A DNA stretch of 13,807 nt from an uncultured Propionivibrio sp. (GCA_937923255.1 CALAIL010000058.1:1-13807), one strand, 5' to 3'. Shown: positions 1-9,256, counted from the stretch's first letter. The notes: generated by a model not told the origin, from the sequence alone. Numbers and translations are program-made.

Positions 1-3000
1 ATACCGGCAACGACTCCCTCTATGGTGGCGAAGGCAATGATGTGCTTGATGGTGGTGCTGGGAACGACTATCTCTACGGTGGCAACGGCAATGATGTGCT
101 TGATGGTGGCGGTGGGAACGACTATCTCTATGGTGGCAACGGCAATGACACCTACCGTTTCGGCATTGGTTCCGGGCAAGACACTATTAGCAACGGTACC
201 TACAACAACGATGCTCCGGGCGCGAGTCCGGACGTTATCGAGCTGGGCGCTGGCGTGACGCCGGACAAAGTACGGCTTACCCGCTCTGGGAGCGACTTGT
301 GGATCAGTCTGGTCGGGACGACCGACGCACTGTGCGTTTCTTCCTACTTCAGTCAGGATGGCACAAGTGTTTATGCCGTCGAACAGATCAAATTTGCTGA
401 TGGCACGGTCTGGGACATCGCCAAGGTCAAGCAGATGCTGCAGAAAGGCACGGAAGGCAACGACGTGCTAACTGGCTACGCCACGGACGACATGCTTGAG
501 GGAGCTGCCGGCAATGACGCCCTCTACGGCCAAGGTGGCAACGACACCCTGTTGGGCGGAGAAGGGAACGACACGCTCTATGGTGAAGCCGGAGACGACG
601 TACTCGACGGCGGCGCCGGAAACGACTCGCTGTACGGTGGCAACGGCAATGACACCTACCGTTTCGGCATTGGTTCCGGGCAAGACACTATTAGCAACGG
701 TACCTACAACTACGATGCTCCCGGCGCGAGCCCGGACGTTATCGAACTGGGCGCTGGGGTGACGGCGGACAAAGTACGGCTCACCCGTTCTGGGAGCGAC
801 TTGTGGATCAGTCTGGTCGGGACGACCGACGCACTGCGTGTTGACTACTACTTCGATAGGGATGCAACAACGGCCTATGCCGTCGAACAGATCAAATTTG
901 CCGACGGTACGGTCTGGGATATTGCCAAGGTCAAGCAGCTGCTGCAGAAAGGCACGGAAGGCAACGACGTACTGACTGGCTACGCCACGGATGACATGCT
1001 TGAGGGAGCTGCAGGCAATGACCGCATTTATGGTCAGGGCGGCAACGACACCCTATCGGGTGGAGAAGGGGACGACACGCTTGTGGGTGAAGCCGGAGAC
1101 GACGTACTTGATGGTGGCGCCGGAAACGACTATCTCTATGGTGGAGACGGCAACGACCTCCTGCAAGGCGGAGACGGCAACGACAGCTTATCCGGCGGCA
1201 ACGGAGCCGACACCTATCGTTTCGGCATCGGCTCGGGGCAAGACAGCATCAGAAATGGTGATAGCGACTACGACGCTCTAGGCACGAATCCGGACGTTAT
1301 CGAACTGGGCGCCGGGGTGACGCCGGACAAAGTGCGGCTTACCCGTTCTGGTGACGACCTGTTGATCAGTCTGCTTGGGACGACCGATACACTGTGCGTT
1401 TGCTACTACTTCCAGCAGGATGCGACATCGGCCTGGGCAGTCGAACAGATCAAATTTACTGATGGTACGGTCTGGGACATTGCCAAGGTCAAGCAGATGG
1501 TTCAAGCCGGCACGGAAGGCAACGACACTCTCTATGGTTATGCCGGTAATGACAATCTCGATGGTGATGCCGGAAATGATTTGATTTACGGCGCAACGGG
1601 CAACGACACCCTGTCTGGAGGAGAAGGAAGCGATCAGCTTTTGGGTGAAGCCGGAGACGACGTGCTTGATGGCGGCGCCGGAAACGACGATCTCTCGGGC
1701 GGATACGGTGCTGACCTTCTCAAAGGTGGCGAAGGCAACGACACGCTTGATGGTGGCGCCGAAGACGACGTGCTTGATGGCGGCGCGGGGAACGACGATC
1801 TTCGTGGCGGCGACGGTAACGACGTGCTTGATGGTGGCGCTGGCAACGATTGGCTTTCTGGCAATTCTGGTGCTAATACTTATCGCTTCGGCATTGGCTC
1901 CGGGCAAGACACCATCAACAACGGCTACTACAACTACGATGCTCCGGGCGCGAGCCCGGACGTTATCGAACTGGGCGCGGGCGTGACGGCGGACAAGGTA
2001 CGGCTCATCCGCTCTGGGAGCGACTTGTGGCTCAGTCTGGTCGGAACGAACGACGCACTGTGTGTTTCCTCCTACTTCAGCCAGGATGGCGCGAGTGTCT
2101 ATGCCGTCGAACAGATCAAATTTGCTGATGGCACGGTCTGGGACATTGCCAAGGTCAAGCAACTGACACAGATAAGCACCGAAGGTAACGATGAACTTCG
2201 TGGCGAAGATACCGTGAATGACACGCTCTCGGGCGGAGGCGGCAACGACAGCATCTACGGCCTGGGCGGCAACGACGTTTTGTTCGGAGATGCAGGTCAC
2301 GACTCCCTCTATGGAGGAGAAGGCAACGACACGCTCAATGGCGGCGTTGGAGATGACCGTCTCTACGGCCATGAGGGTGACGACATGATTTATGGCGGGG
2401 ACGGCAACGACTCGCTGTATGGAGGTGGTGATTACGGTGGTGCCGGCGGTAACGACACGCTTGATGGTGGATCGGGAAACGACTTACTTGTTGGCGGATT
2501 TGGCAGTGATACTTACTTGTTTGGCAAAGGCGATGGACAGGACACGATCAACAACGCCAGCGAATACTGGAATGGCTATACCGACCCGGATGCAGGCAAG
2601 CAGGATACGCTGCAATTCAAGGCCGGCATGACTGCTGAAGATGTTAGCCTGAGCCGTAATGGCAATAATCTGATCATCAAGGTCAAAGACAGTTCGGATC
2701 GAGTGACGGTACAAAGTTACTTTGCCAATGACGGGAAAGATCCTCATGCCTACGCGCTTGAACAGATCAAATTCGCCGACGGTACGGTCTGGGACATCGC
2801 CAAGGTCAAGCAGATGGTCCAAGCCGGCACGGAAGGCAATGACACTCTCTATGGTTATGCCGGTAATGACAATCTCGATGGTGATGCCGGTAATGATTTG
2901 ATTTACGGCGCAACGGGCAACGACACCCTGTCTGGAGGAGAAGGAAGCGATCAGCTTTTGGGTGAAGCCGGAGACGACGTGCTTGATGGCGGCGCCGGAA

Positions 3001-4430
3001 ACGACGATCTCTCGGGCGGATACGGTGCTGACCTTCTCAAAGGTGGCGAAGGCAACGACACGCTTGATGGTGGCGCCGAAGACGACGTCCTTGATGGTGG
3101 TTCCGGAAACGATTGGCTCTCTGGCAATGCCGGAGCCGACACCTACCGTTTCGGCATCGGCTCCGGGCAAGACAGCATCAGAAATGGTGATAGCGACTAC
3201 GATGCTCTAGGCACGAATCCGGACGTTATCGAACTGGGCGCGGGCGTGACGGCGGACAAAGTGCGGCTCACCCGTTCTGGGGACGACTTGTTGATCAGTC
3301 TGCTTGGGACGACCGATACACTGTGTGTTTGCTACTACTTCCATCAGGATGCGACATCGGCCTGGGCAGTCGAACAGATCAAATTCGCTGACGGTACGAT
3401 CTGGGACATTGCCAAGGTCAAGCAGATGGTTCAAGCCGGCACGGAAGGCAACGACACCCTGACCGGCTATGCCACAGCAGACGTAATCAACGGAAATGCC
3501 GGGAACGACATTCTTTACGGTCGCGACGGAGATGACACCCTATTGGGCGGAGGAGGAAATGACTCGCTTCAGGGAGAATTAGGGAATGACGTGCTCTTTG
3601 GGGATTTAGGCAACGACGCCCTTGCCGGCGGAGAAGGAGATGACATTCTTGACGGCGGCGCGGGGAATGACACCCTGGTTGGCGGCATGTACAACCCGTG
3701 GGCTTATTATTACGGCACCGGTTTAGGCAACGACCTCCTGCAAGGCGGAGACGGCAATGACACGCTCTACGACACTGCCGGCACAAACCTCCTTGACGGT
3801 GGCACAGGGAATGACACGTTGACCGGCAGCAATGCGGCCGACCTCCTCATCGGCGGACAAGGCGACGACACACTCACCACCGGCAGCGGCAAAGACGTTC
3901 TCTGCTTTAACCGGGGCGACGGGCAGGACAGCTGGGTAACCCAGGGCAATGACGACAAAACCCTCAGCCTGGGCGGCGGATTAAGCTACGCAGACCTTAA
4001 CCTGAGCAAGAGCGGTAACGACCTTATCCTCTCTCTGGGTGGCAAGGACAAAATCACCTTCCGCAGCTGGTACGCTGGCGCCCAGTCGATCGCTACCCTC
4101 CAGATGGTTGCCGAAGCCATGGACGGCTTCCAGACCGGCGGAAGCGACCCGCTGCGCGACAACAAGATCGAGACCTTCGACTTCAAAGGACTGGTCAATG
4201 CCTTTGATCAGGCCCGGGCAGCCGATCCTCAGGTTTCCACCTGGGCGCTGACGCAGGCTATGGCCAGCTTCCACCGAGGCGGGTCGGATACTGCAGCAGT
4301 GGGTGGTGATCTGGCCTACCAGTACGGGCGGACGGGTACGCTTGCGGGCATCGGTCATACGGCCGCGCAGTCGGTGATCAACGAAGCCGGCTTCGGGAGT
4401 CAGGCGCAGACGCTGAAATTGATGGGTTGA
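1..4430 (+). CDS. Giant RTX calcium-binding protein, type I secretion substrate (5' end outside window)
   Basis: The frame is already open at base 3 and encodes about 1475 residues up to the TGA at 4428-4430; the true start lies upstream. Two modules alternate. The first is runs of glycine/aspartate nonapeptides (GGxGNDxLx), which in this family fold into Ca2+-binding parallel beta-rolls outside the cell. The second is a block opening with [11 protein letters not shown] and closing with [16 protein letters not shown], typical of the haemolysin-type calcium-binding-related domain (HCBP_related). Blocks lie at 150-437, 654-941, 1212-1499, 1878-2165, 2511-2816 and 3141-3428, with a degenerate seventh near 3895-4120. 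The last ~100 residues have no RTX repeats ([12 protein letters not shown], then [10 protein letters not shown] and [18 protein letters not shown]), as in C-terminal regions of type I secreted proteins. No protease, lipase or adhesin domain is visible, so the activity is unknown. No ABC/HlyD/TolC genes lie in the window. Seven cysteines are unusual for this class. Confidence 0.93.
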   Translation, partial: TGNDSLYGGEGNDVLDGGAGNDYLYGGNGNDVLDGGGGNDYLYGGNGNDTYRFGIGSGQDTISNGTYNNDAPGASPDVIELGAGVTPDKVRLTRSGSDLWISLVGTTDALCVSSYFSQDGTSVYAVEQIKFADGTVWDIAKVKQMLQKGTEGNDVLTGYATDDMLEGAAGNDALYGQGGNDTLLGGEGNDTLYGEAGDDVLDGGAGNDSLYGGNGNDTYRFGIGSGQDTISNGTYNYDAPGASPDVIELGAGVTADKVRLTRSGSDLWISLVGTTDALRVDYYFDRDATTAYAVEQIKFADGTVWDIAKVKQLLQKGTEGNDVLTGYATDDMLEGAAGNDRIYGQGGNDTLSGGEGDDTLVGEAGDDVLDGGAGNDYLYGGDGNDLLQGGDGNDSLSGGNGADTYRFGIGSGQDSIRNGDSDYDALGTNPDVIELGAGVTPDKVRLTRSGDDLLISLLGTTDTLCVCYYFQQDATSAWAVEQIKFTDGTVWDIAKVKQMVQAGTEGNDTLYGYAGNDNLDGDAGNDLIYGATGNDTLSGGEGSDQLLGEAGDDVLDGGAGNDDLSGGYGADLLKGGEGNDTLDGGAEDDVLDGGAGNDDLRGGDGNDVLDGGAGNDWLSGNSGANTYRFGIGSGQDTINNGYYNYDAPGASPDVIELGAGVTADKVRLIRSGSDLWLSLVGTNDALCVSSYFSQDGASVYAVEQIKFADGTVWDIAKVKQLTQISTEGNDELRGEDTVNDTLSGGGGNDSIYGLGGNDVLFGDAGHDSLYGGEGNDTLNGGVGDDRLYGHEGDDMIYGGDGNDSLYGGGDYGGAGGNDTLDGGSGNDLLVGGFGSDTYLFGKGDGQDTINNASEYWNGYTDPDAGKQDTLQFKAGMTAEDVSLSRNGNNLIIKVKDSSDRVTVQSYFANDGKDPHAYALEQIKFADGTVWDIAKVKQMVQAGTEGNDTLYGYAGNDNLDGDAGNDLIYGATGNDTLSGGEGSDQLLGEAGDDVLDGGAGNDDLSGGYGADLLKGGEGNDTLDGGAEDDVLDGGSGNDWLSGNAGADTYRFGIGSGQDSIRNGDSDYDALGTNPDVIELGAGVTADKVRLTRSGDDLLISLLGTTDTLCVCYYFHQDATSAWAVEQIKFADGTIWDIAKVKQMVQAGTEGNDTLTGYATADVINGNAGNDILYGRDGDDTLLGGGGNDSLQGELGNDVLFGDLGNDALAGGEGDDILDGGAGNDTLVGGMYNPWAYYYGTGLGNDLLQGGDGNDTLYDTAGTNLLDGGTGNDTLTGSNAADLLIGGQGDDTLTTGSGKDVLCFNRGDGQDSWVTQGNDDKTLSLGGGLSYADLNLSKSGNDLILSLGGKDKITFRSWYAGAQSIATLQMVAEAMDGFQTGGSDPLRDNKIETFDFKGLVNAFDQARAADPQVSTWALTQAMASFHRGGSDTAAVGGDLAYQYGRTGTLAGIGHTAAQSVINEAGFGSQAQTLKLMG
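1442..1771 (+). repeat. Long intragenic duplication, copy A (RTX gene)
   Basis: By eye this segment matches 2759-3088 at a constant offset of 1317 bp (439 codons, so in frame). From about 1501 to 1771 I see only three or four base differences. It spans the end of calcium-binding-related block 3 and the following nonapeptide run. Near-identity at third codon positions points to a recent duplication or gene conversion rather than protein-level selection alone. Confidence 0.85.
2759..3088 (+). repeat. Long intragenic duplication, copy B (RTX gene)
   Basis: This is the partner of 1442-1771. Identity breaks at about 3089, where copy A continues with further nonapeptides while copy B goes quickly into block 6. 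Block 6 (3133-3428) in turn resembles block 3 (1204-1499) at a different offset, 1929 bp, with roughly 14 differences in about 300 bases. The two offsets imply more than one rearrangement between modules. Confidence 0.85.
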
Positions 4431-4451
4431 TCTAAAAATCAAAGGACGCTT

Positions 4452-4514
4452 GCGGAAAACCGGTGCGAAAGGGGAAAGTTGTGAGAGAACCGCGCACCGG
4501 AAACCGCATCTTTT
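4452..4514 (+). terminator. Stem-loop after the RTX gene, possible weak terminator
   Basis: CCGGTGCG (4460-4467) pairs perfectly with CGCACCGG (4493-4500). Outer GCGG (4452-4455) pairs with CCGC (4504-4507) across a small A-rich internal loop. A short TTTT follows at 4511-4514. The 25-nt loop and short T tract make it a poor canonical terminator. It could instead be a 3'-end stabilising hairpin. Confidence 0.3.
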
Positions 4515-4690
4515 GGCGCACAAAGCATCAACCTCTTGCGGCAGGAAGGAGTGCGTGTCTGTAACCGAAAATGGAGTATTTAATGCGGCCAAACAATAAA
4601 TTAGGCCCCATCGTTGGATCTATCCGGATTTGTTTCGTCAGTATTTTTATTGCAGCACGCATCAACCAACCGTTTTGATAAGGAGGCATC

Positions 4691-5194
4691 ATGGCAAACA
4701 CAGTGACGCTGGGCGGCAACGCCATTCAGGTTCATGGCACGTTCCCGAAAACTGGCAGCAAAGCGCCGGCTTTTTCGCTGGTCGACGGCGATCTGGCCGA
4801 TGTCGGCCTGGATAAATTTGCCGGCAAACGCAAGGTTTTGAACATTTTTCCGAGCATCGATACGCCGACCTGCGCGACTTCCGTGCGCAAGTTCAACCAG
4901 GCGGCCAACAGTATTAAGAATGCCGTCATCCTGTGCATTTCCGCCGATCTGCCGTTTGCGCAAAAGCGCTTCTGCGGCGCGGAAGGGCTGGAAAATGTGA
5001 TCACGCTTTCGCTCATGCGCGGCCGGGAGTTTCTGGAAAACTACGGCGTTGCTATCGCCAGCGGCCCACTCGCGGGCATTGCGGCGCGCGCCCTCATCGT
5101 ACTTGACGAGAACAACACTGTCCTGCACAGCGAACTGGTCAGCGAAATCGCCGACGAGCCGAACTACGATGCGGCGCTGGCCGCGTTGAAGTAA
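4691..5194 (+). CDS. tpx: Thiol peroxidase Tpx (atypical 2-Cys peroxiredoxin)
   Basis: The 167-residue product matches the usual Tpx length. In this family it reduces H2O2 and alkyl hydroperoxides and is recycled by thioredoxin. The peroxidatic cysteine is C61 in the signature [16 protein letters not shown], and the resolving cysteine is C95 in [11 protein letters not shown], the spacing known for E. coli Tpx. The N-terminal [14 protein letters not shown] and the C-terminal ALIVLDENN...[11 protein letters not shown] also fit. There is no signal peptide; location is cytoplasm or periplasm depending on the organism, cytoplasm by sequence here. The start is fixed by a strong ribosome binding site, AAGGAGG at 4680-4686, four bases before the ATG. 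It appears to be a single-gene transcript between a 260-bp upstream gap and the terminator at 5308-5336. I could not assign a promoter or an OxyR-like site. Confidence 0.96.
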   Translation: MANTVTLGGNAIQVHGTFPKTGSKAPAFSLVDGDLADVGLDKFAGKRKVLNIFPSIDTPTCATSVRKFNQAANSIKNAVILCISADLPFAQKRFCGAEGLENVITLSLMRGREFLENYGVAIASGPLAGIAARALIVLDENNTVLHSELVSEIADEPNYDAALAALK

Positions 5195-5307
5195 AACTGC
5201 CAGGCGATAGGCGATCTGCGTGTTGTTCCACCCTCCGCTGCCTGGCGTTTTCCCTTGAGTCGTTTGTCCCCATCAAACGATTGATCCGGCTGGTCGCTGG
5301 TTAGCAG

Positions 5308-5336
5308 AACAACCCGCTTCAGCGGGTTGTTTTTTT
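5308..5336 (+). terminator. Strong intrinsic terminator downstream of tpx
   Basis: An 11-bp perfect stem, AACAACCCGCT (5308-5318) with AGCGGGTTGTT (5321-5331), has a tiny loop and runs into seven Ts (5330-5336). It sits about 115 bp after the tpx stop on the same strand. This is a textbook rho-independent terminator and most likely ends the tpx transcript. Confidence 0.9.
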
Positions 5337-5900
5337 CTATTGATAATTGGTAGACGCTCATTTGGGGTAGGCGCTCAGTTGGCAAGCGCTTTCGGCAATA
5401 TCCGGCGCGAAGCTATCCAGAAGCATTGCTAAACAGGTAACAGGTATTTGAAAGGCAGCAAAAGCGATGGACAGGATACGTCCAAACAAGCCGACGGATT
5501 AGGCAGCACTTTTTTCGCGCCATTTCAGCGATTTCAGCAATGTCACTTTCCTGAACGGATTTTTCAATTCCTAATTTGGCAAGCAGCGCTTTTGCCAGCG
5601 CTCCGTCGAGCGTTGTCGCGGCAAATCTTTTCCGCATCCTGCGCCAATTTTCGCCAATTCGCACTGATAAACCTCGCAGGCCGCACACAATACGATTTTT
5701 CCGTTAACTGACGGTTTTAACCGTATTTTGCTGCTGGCGAAAAAGGACTGCGGCACCATTCCTGGCATTCCACTGCATTCCAAGGCACAATTCGCCCCCG
5801 CGCCTTGCCGGTCATCCTGTACGCGGACAACGTGGCCTCATCTCATCGAACTGCCGGATTGCCATATCGCCCGCAGCACTTTTTACTCAGGAAACAGTAC
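5337..5900. other. Gene-poor stretch before the EamA gene, possible gene remnant
   Basis: I see no convincing intact gene here. Composition is visibly less GC-rich than the flanking genes. At 5351 and 5368 there are two degenerate copies of a 17-bp unit (TAGACGCTCA and TAGGCGCTCA). On the minus strand between about 5700 and 5500 two short frames read protein-like stretches (ending AKIGAGCGK, then LAKALLAKLGIEKS and AEIAEMARK) that would join with a frameshift. I do not recognise a family. At 5711-5724 there is a 6-bp inverted repeat, ACGGTT/AACCGT, partly overlapping a CCGT/ACGG pair. A real EamA promoter probably lies in the last 200 bp, but I could not identify its boxes. Confidence 0.4.
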
Positions 5901-6839
5901 TTGAACGCCTCGCCACCTGGTTCCCGATTTTTCTCCAACCGTAAGGTCGTCTTTTTATCCGCATCTTTCTGCTGCCTGCTCTGGGGCAGCGCCTACCCGG
6001 CAATCAAGAACGGCTACCTGCTCTTTGGCATTGCACCGGCGGATATTCCGGCGAAACTGCTTTTTGCTGGCTACCGTTTCCTGTTTGCCGGATTGCTGTT
6101 GCTGGTCATGGCGCTCGTCACTAGACGCAAGGTTCTGGCGCCGCTCCGTCAGAAACCCGGGTCGCTGACGCTGCTTGGTCTGACCCAGACCTGTCTGCAA
6201 TACATCTTCTTTTACATCGGGCTGGCCAATACCACCGGCGTCAAAGGCTCCATCATGAACGCCAGCGGCGTTTTCTTCAGCGTTCTGCTCGCTCATTTCA
6301 TTTATCGGAACGACCGTCTGAGTCCGCGCAAGCTCCTCGGCTGCCTGATCGGCTTTACCGGCGTGCTGGCCGTCAACTTCGGTCAGGGGCTGTTCGATTT
6401 CAGTTTTTCCCTGCTGGGAGACGGTTTCGTTGTCATCTCGGCGTTCGTGCTTTCTGCTTCTTCGATCTACGGCAAAAAACTTTCGCAACGGATGGACGCT
6501 GTCGTTCTCACCGGCCACCAGCTTGCCATCGGCGGCCTCATGCTCATTGCCTTGGGATTCTTTTTTGGCGGCTCGCTGTCAGGCTTTACGCTCAAATCAT
6601 CGGCATTACTGATCTACATGATCCTGCTTTCCTCGATGGCGTTCGGCCTGTGGACGACGCTGCTTAAACACAACCGTGTCGGACTTGTTGCCGTTTTCAC
6701 CTTTTTAATTCCGGTCTTCGGGGCATTGCTTTCCGCCGCCTTTCTCGGCGAAACCATCCTGGAGTGGAAAAATCTTGCGGCGCTGACGCTCGTCTGCCTT
6801 GGCATCTGGCTGGTGACGCGTGAAACCCGGCCCGCTTGA
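5901..6839 (+). CDS. DMT-superfamily permease, EamA family
   Basis: With the TTG start at 5901 the product is 312 residues, the normal size for two EamA repeats (about ten membrane helices). The first repeat opens with a hydrophobic helix containing LLWGSAYPAIKNGY (residues ~27-39). It continues with AGYRFLFAG, a classic EamA landmark, and TTGVKGSIMNASGVFFSVLLA. The second repeat starts near GDGFVVISAFVLSASSIYGKK and ends with a helix containing FLIPVFGALLSAAFLGE, then LVTRETRPA. Members are inner-membrane exporters or importers of metabolites and amino acids; the substrate cannot be told from sequence. The open frame extends to a TTG at 5805, but that leader is not hydrophobic. The 5901 TTG has AGGAAA six bases upstream and no better start follows before helix 1. 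The gene converges on the minus-strand gene ending at 6869. Confidence 0.88.
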   Translation: MNASPPGSRFFSNRKVVFLSASFCCLLWGSAYPAIKNGYLLFGIAPADIPAKLLFAGYRFLFAGLLLLVMALVTRRKVLAPLRQKPGSLTLLGLTQTCLQYIFFYIGLANTTGVKGSIMNASGVFFSVLLAHFIYRNDRLSPRKLLGCLIGFTGVLAVNFGQGLFDFSFSLLGDGFVVISAFVLSASSIYGKKLSQRMDAVVLTGHQLAIGGLMLIALGFFFGGSLSGFTLKSSALLIYMILLSSMAFGLWTTLLKHNRVGLVAVFTFLIPVFGALLSAAFLGETILEWKNLAALTLVCLGIWLVTRETRPA

Positions 6840-6868
6840 ACCAGCGGAGCGCCAGGCAATGGGGCTCA

Positions 6869-7312
6869 CTAGGGATTGACAATGCGGCAGCGGGAAGCGA
6901 AAACCCACAGCGCATCGCAGCGTCTCTGGTCATAAGGCAAGGCCCGCTCGTTGGCGGCAACGGCGCATTGCACCTCGCCCTTGCGCACCAGCACCCGGCC
7001 GTCCTTGGCAACCAGATCCTCGGAAAAAGATACCGCCTCGATCATGCCAACCTTGATCGAAAAATCACCGAGAGACACCGTATCGCCGACCTTGACCTGC
7101 TTTAAGCCGGCAACTTCGCCCACGGGCGCCGTGCGGCAGGTCACGCCAAGAAACCTCGGCGTTTTGCTGTACATCGTCGCTTTGTCCAGCATTTCCACCG
7201 CCTGAACATGCTGCCGTTTCATTTCCGGTGCGGCATGGAGCGCGGCCGGCGCGGCGAGGATGGCCGCCGACGCAACCCACACAAGCCCTTGTTTTTTCAT
7301 CTCTGAAATCAT
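6869..7312 (-). CDS. Small exported protein of unknown function, four cysteines
   Basis: The product is 147 residues starting at the ATG at 7312-7310, which is preceded by GAGGA eight bases away on the minus strand. The frame stays open to 7528, but that extension has no signal or ribosome site. An alternative ATG at 7300 would give MKKQGL directly. The N-terminus is a clear Sec signal peptide: MKKQ, then the hydrophobic core WVASAAILAAPAAL, with a likely cut after LHA-A near residue 28. The mature part is about 120 residues with C59, C116, C132 and C142, enough for two disulfides in the periplasm. A beta-rich centre (VKVGDTVSLGDFSIKVGMI) suggests a small barrel or sandwich. I do not recognise a family. 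It converges with the EamA gene, 29 bp apart. Confidence 0.75.
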   Translation of the reverse strand: MISEMKKQGLVWVASAAILAAPAALHAAPEMKRQHVQAVEMLDKATMYSKTPRFLGVTCRTAPVGEVAGLKQVKVGDTVSLGDFSIKVGMIEAVSFSEDLVAKDGRVLVRKGEVQCAVAANERALPYDQRRCDALWVFASRCRIVNP

Positions 7313-7994
7313 CGAAATATTCCTCATAAACCCCCTCAGCGATGTGTTTACCGGCTGATGATCCTGGCCGCCCGCCGCATCAATCGCCCCGGCATGCCTT
7401 CGCCCGCGGGAATAGGGCGGCATCGCCGACGCTCGCCAATCGCGCCGAGCTATTGCCTCTATCGTCTCTCTATCTCTTGCCCTACTACCCTCAGCCCTCT
7501 GCCCGCCACCAGGCTGCCGAACAACCATGCGTCCCTTATCGGCGGCAACTTTACACTGAACGTATCAAGCGCATGATGCAACGGCCAACCGAGCGCACGG
7601 CTGAGCGAAAAGCCGCACGAATCGCTTCACCACTGCCACAGTATTTTTTGCCAGATTGCTTGCCAAAAAACGGGCCGGCCGACCAGTCTCGATCATCGCT
7701 CACACCATCTCACCGGCATCCGGCAATGGATGAATCATGCCGTAAAGGGCAAAGCCGCCGCAAGCTTTGCGCAAACCATCCCGCCCCCAGAAGCATGGCG
7801 GCATAGATTGCCGATCCCATCGAAAAATACGGCCGCCCTTTCCGTGCCAGGAGCGAGGTGTTACGATTCACACCTGATTTGTAACCACGCTGCGACGTTG
7901 CCGGACAGATAAGGATGCACGGTTTCGCTCTGCTCGTTCCGCTCATTCCGCCCTTCCGGACGCGCCCGCTTCCTTTCCTGGAGATCATAGAAAA
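7313..7994. other. Gene-free intergenic region upstream of the pyr-type operon
   Basis: Both flanking genes are transcribed away from this 682-bp stretch, so it should carry divergent promoters. Open frames exist on both strands (for example 7342-7806 +), but they are rich in Pro, Arg, Ser and Cys with no recognisable domain, and I treat them as non-coding. An imperfect inverted repeat with T6 and A6 arms (TTTTTTGCCA then TGCCAAAAAA, near 7645-7670) and the 20-bp inverted repeat at 7856-7875 are the only structures I can point to. No convincing sigma-70 -35/-10 pair, tRNA or known riboswitch was found by eye. Confidence 0.6.
7856..7875. promoter_or_regulatory. 20-bp inverted repeat, candidate operator of the operon
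   Basis: AGGTGT (7856-7861) and ACACCT (7870-7875) are perfect inverted arms around an 8-bp spacer, about 120 bp before the operon's first ATG. The size and dyad symmetry suit a dimeric repressor or activator site. A related GTAACC follows at 7881-7886 and partly mirrors GGTGTTAC at 7857-7864. No regulator gene is in the window, so the binding factor is unknown. Confidence 0.3.
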
Positions 7995-9245
7995 ATGAAC
8001 CAAACCAAGGACGCCCCGTCCCGGCAAACGCTATCAGCGGACAAGGACAAAGTCAGCAGCTATGGCTGGAAGGCGCTGATCGGCTCGGCAGTCGGCTATG
8101 CGATGGATGGTTTCGACCTGCTGATTCTCGGTTTCATGCTCTCGGCGATTTCCGCCGACCTGCAACTGTCAGCAACGCAGGCCGGTTCGCTGGTCACCTG
8201 GACGCTGGTCGGCGCCGTGGCCGGCGGCCTGATTTTTGGTGCACTGAGCGACATTTACGGCCGCATCCGCGTGCTGACCTGGACCATCGTTCTCTTCGCC
8301 GTATTTACCGGCTTGTGCGCCGTTGCCCAGGGTTACTGGGATCTGCTCATCTACCGCACCATCGCCGGCATCGGCCTGGGCGGCGAATTTGGCATCGGCA
8401 TGGCGCTGGCGGCAGAAGCCTGGCCGGCCAACCTGCGCGCCCGCGCTACCTCGTATGTCGCGCTCGGCTGGCAGCTTGGCGTCCTCGGTGCGGCACTGGT
8501 CACGCCGGCATTGCTGCCGCACATCGGCTGGCGCGGCATGTTCATGGTCGGCGTCGTGCCGGCGCTCGTCGCCTGGGCCATCCGCAGCCATCTGCACGAG
8601 CCGGAGGTTTTCGTCAAAAGCACCGTCAAACGCAAGACGATGGGCGAATCCTTCCGCCTGCTGTTCAAAGATACGGCAACCACCAAGGTCAGCCTTGGCA
8701 TCATTGTGCTTTGCTCGGTGCAGAACTTCGGCTACTACGGCCTGATGATCTGGATGCCGAACTTCCTTGCCAAGCAACTCGGCTTCAACCTGACCAAATC
8801 CTCGATGTGGACGGCTGTCACCATCCTCGGCATGATGATCGGCATCTGGGCTTTCGGCCAGCTTGCCGACCGCATTGGCCGCAAGCCGAGTTTCCTGCTC
8901 TTCCAGGCCGGCGCGGTGATCATGGTGCTGTTCTATTCCAACCTGACTGATCCGACGGCCATGCTCTGGGCCGGCGCTCTGCTCGGCATGTTCGTCAATG
9001 GCATGATGGGCGGCTACGGCGCCATCATGGCCGAAGCCTATCCGACGGAGGCGCGCGCGACGGCGCAAAACACGCTGTTCAACATCGGCCGCGGCGTCGG
9101 CGGTTTTGGCCCGATCGTCGTCGGCGCGCTCGCCCAGTCGTACTCCTTCCCGGTCGCCATCGGCATGTTGGCCGCCATCTACGTCCTCGACATGCTGGCG
9201 ACGATGTTCCTGATTCCGGAACTGAAGGGCACGGAGCTGAAATAG
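7995..9245 (+). CDS. MFS permease of the aromatic acid/sialate:H+ symporter type
   Basis: The product has 416 residues and twelve predicted membrane helices. Helix 1 carries GYAMDGFDLLILGFML (D38, D41), the acidic pair typical of the AAHS/SHS branch that imports organic acids with protons. The loop 2-3 motif is GALSDIYGRIRVL (~82-94). Helix 4 has RTIAGIGLGGEFGIG (R121, E131), and the equivalent loop in the second half is GQLADRIGRKPSF (~288-300). These are diagnostic MFS signatures. The start ATG has GGAG at 7980-7983, eleven bases upstream. It is the first gene of the operon, and the next ATG is 11 bp after its stop. Its place in front of a carbamoyl-amino-acid hydrolase and orotate enzymes suggests an anionic pyrimidine precursor (orotate, dihydroorotate or N-carbamoyl-aspartate) as substrate. 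That is an inference; the family alone does not fix the substrate. Confidence 0.9.
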   Translation: MNQTKDAPSRQTLSADKDKVSSYGWKALIGSAVGYAMDGFDLLILGFMLSAISADLQLSATQAGSLVTWTLVGAVAGGLIFGALSDIYGRIRVLTWTIVLFAVFTGLCAVAQGYWDLLIYRTIAGIGLGGEFGIGMALAAEAWPANLRARATSYVALGWQLGVLGAALVTPALLPHIGWRGMFMVGVVPALVAWAIRSHLHEPEVFVKSTVKRKTMGESFRLLFKDTATTKVSLGIIVLCSVQNFGYYGLMIWMPNFLAKQLGFNLTKSSMWTAVTILGMMIGIWAFGQLADRIGRKPSFLLFQAGAVIMVLFYSNLTDPTAMLWAGALLGMFVNGMMGGYGAIMAEAYPTEARATAQNTLFNIGRGVGGFGPIVVGALAQSYSFPVAIGMLAAIYVLDMLATMFLIPELKGTELK

Positions 9246-9256
9246 GCGATTCCTCC

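Noticed and set aside
1278..2372. Long minus-strand open frame opposite the RTX repeats
   Set aside because: It is the antisense shadow of a repetitive Gly/Asp-coding sequence; its own product is a low-complexity Val/Ala repeat with no domain.
1..4100. Regular short repeats considered as CRISPR or minisatellite DNA
   Set aside because: The period is 27 bp or multiples and in frame, encoding RTX nonapeptides; there are no unique spacers between constant repeats.
3981..4592. 203-codon minus-strand frame over the RTX 3' end
   Set aside because: It is antisense to the conserved C-terminal region of the RTX protein and shows no family signature.
4600..4690. Promoter boxes upstream of tpx
   Set aside because: Several TTG-like and TAT-like hexamers exist, but no pair has correct spacing to leave a leader before the ribosome site.
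7342..7806. 154-codon + strand frame between the two divergent genes
   Set aside because: The product is Pro/Arg/Ser/Cys-rich without domain or good ribosome site, and the codon pattern is unlike the neighbouring genes.
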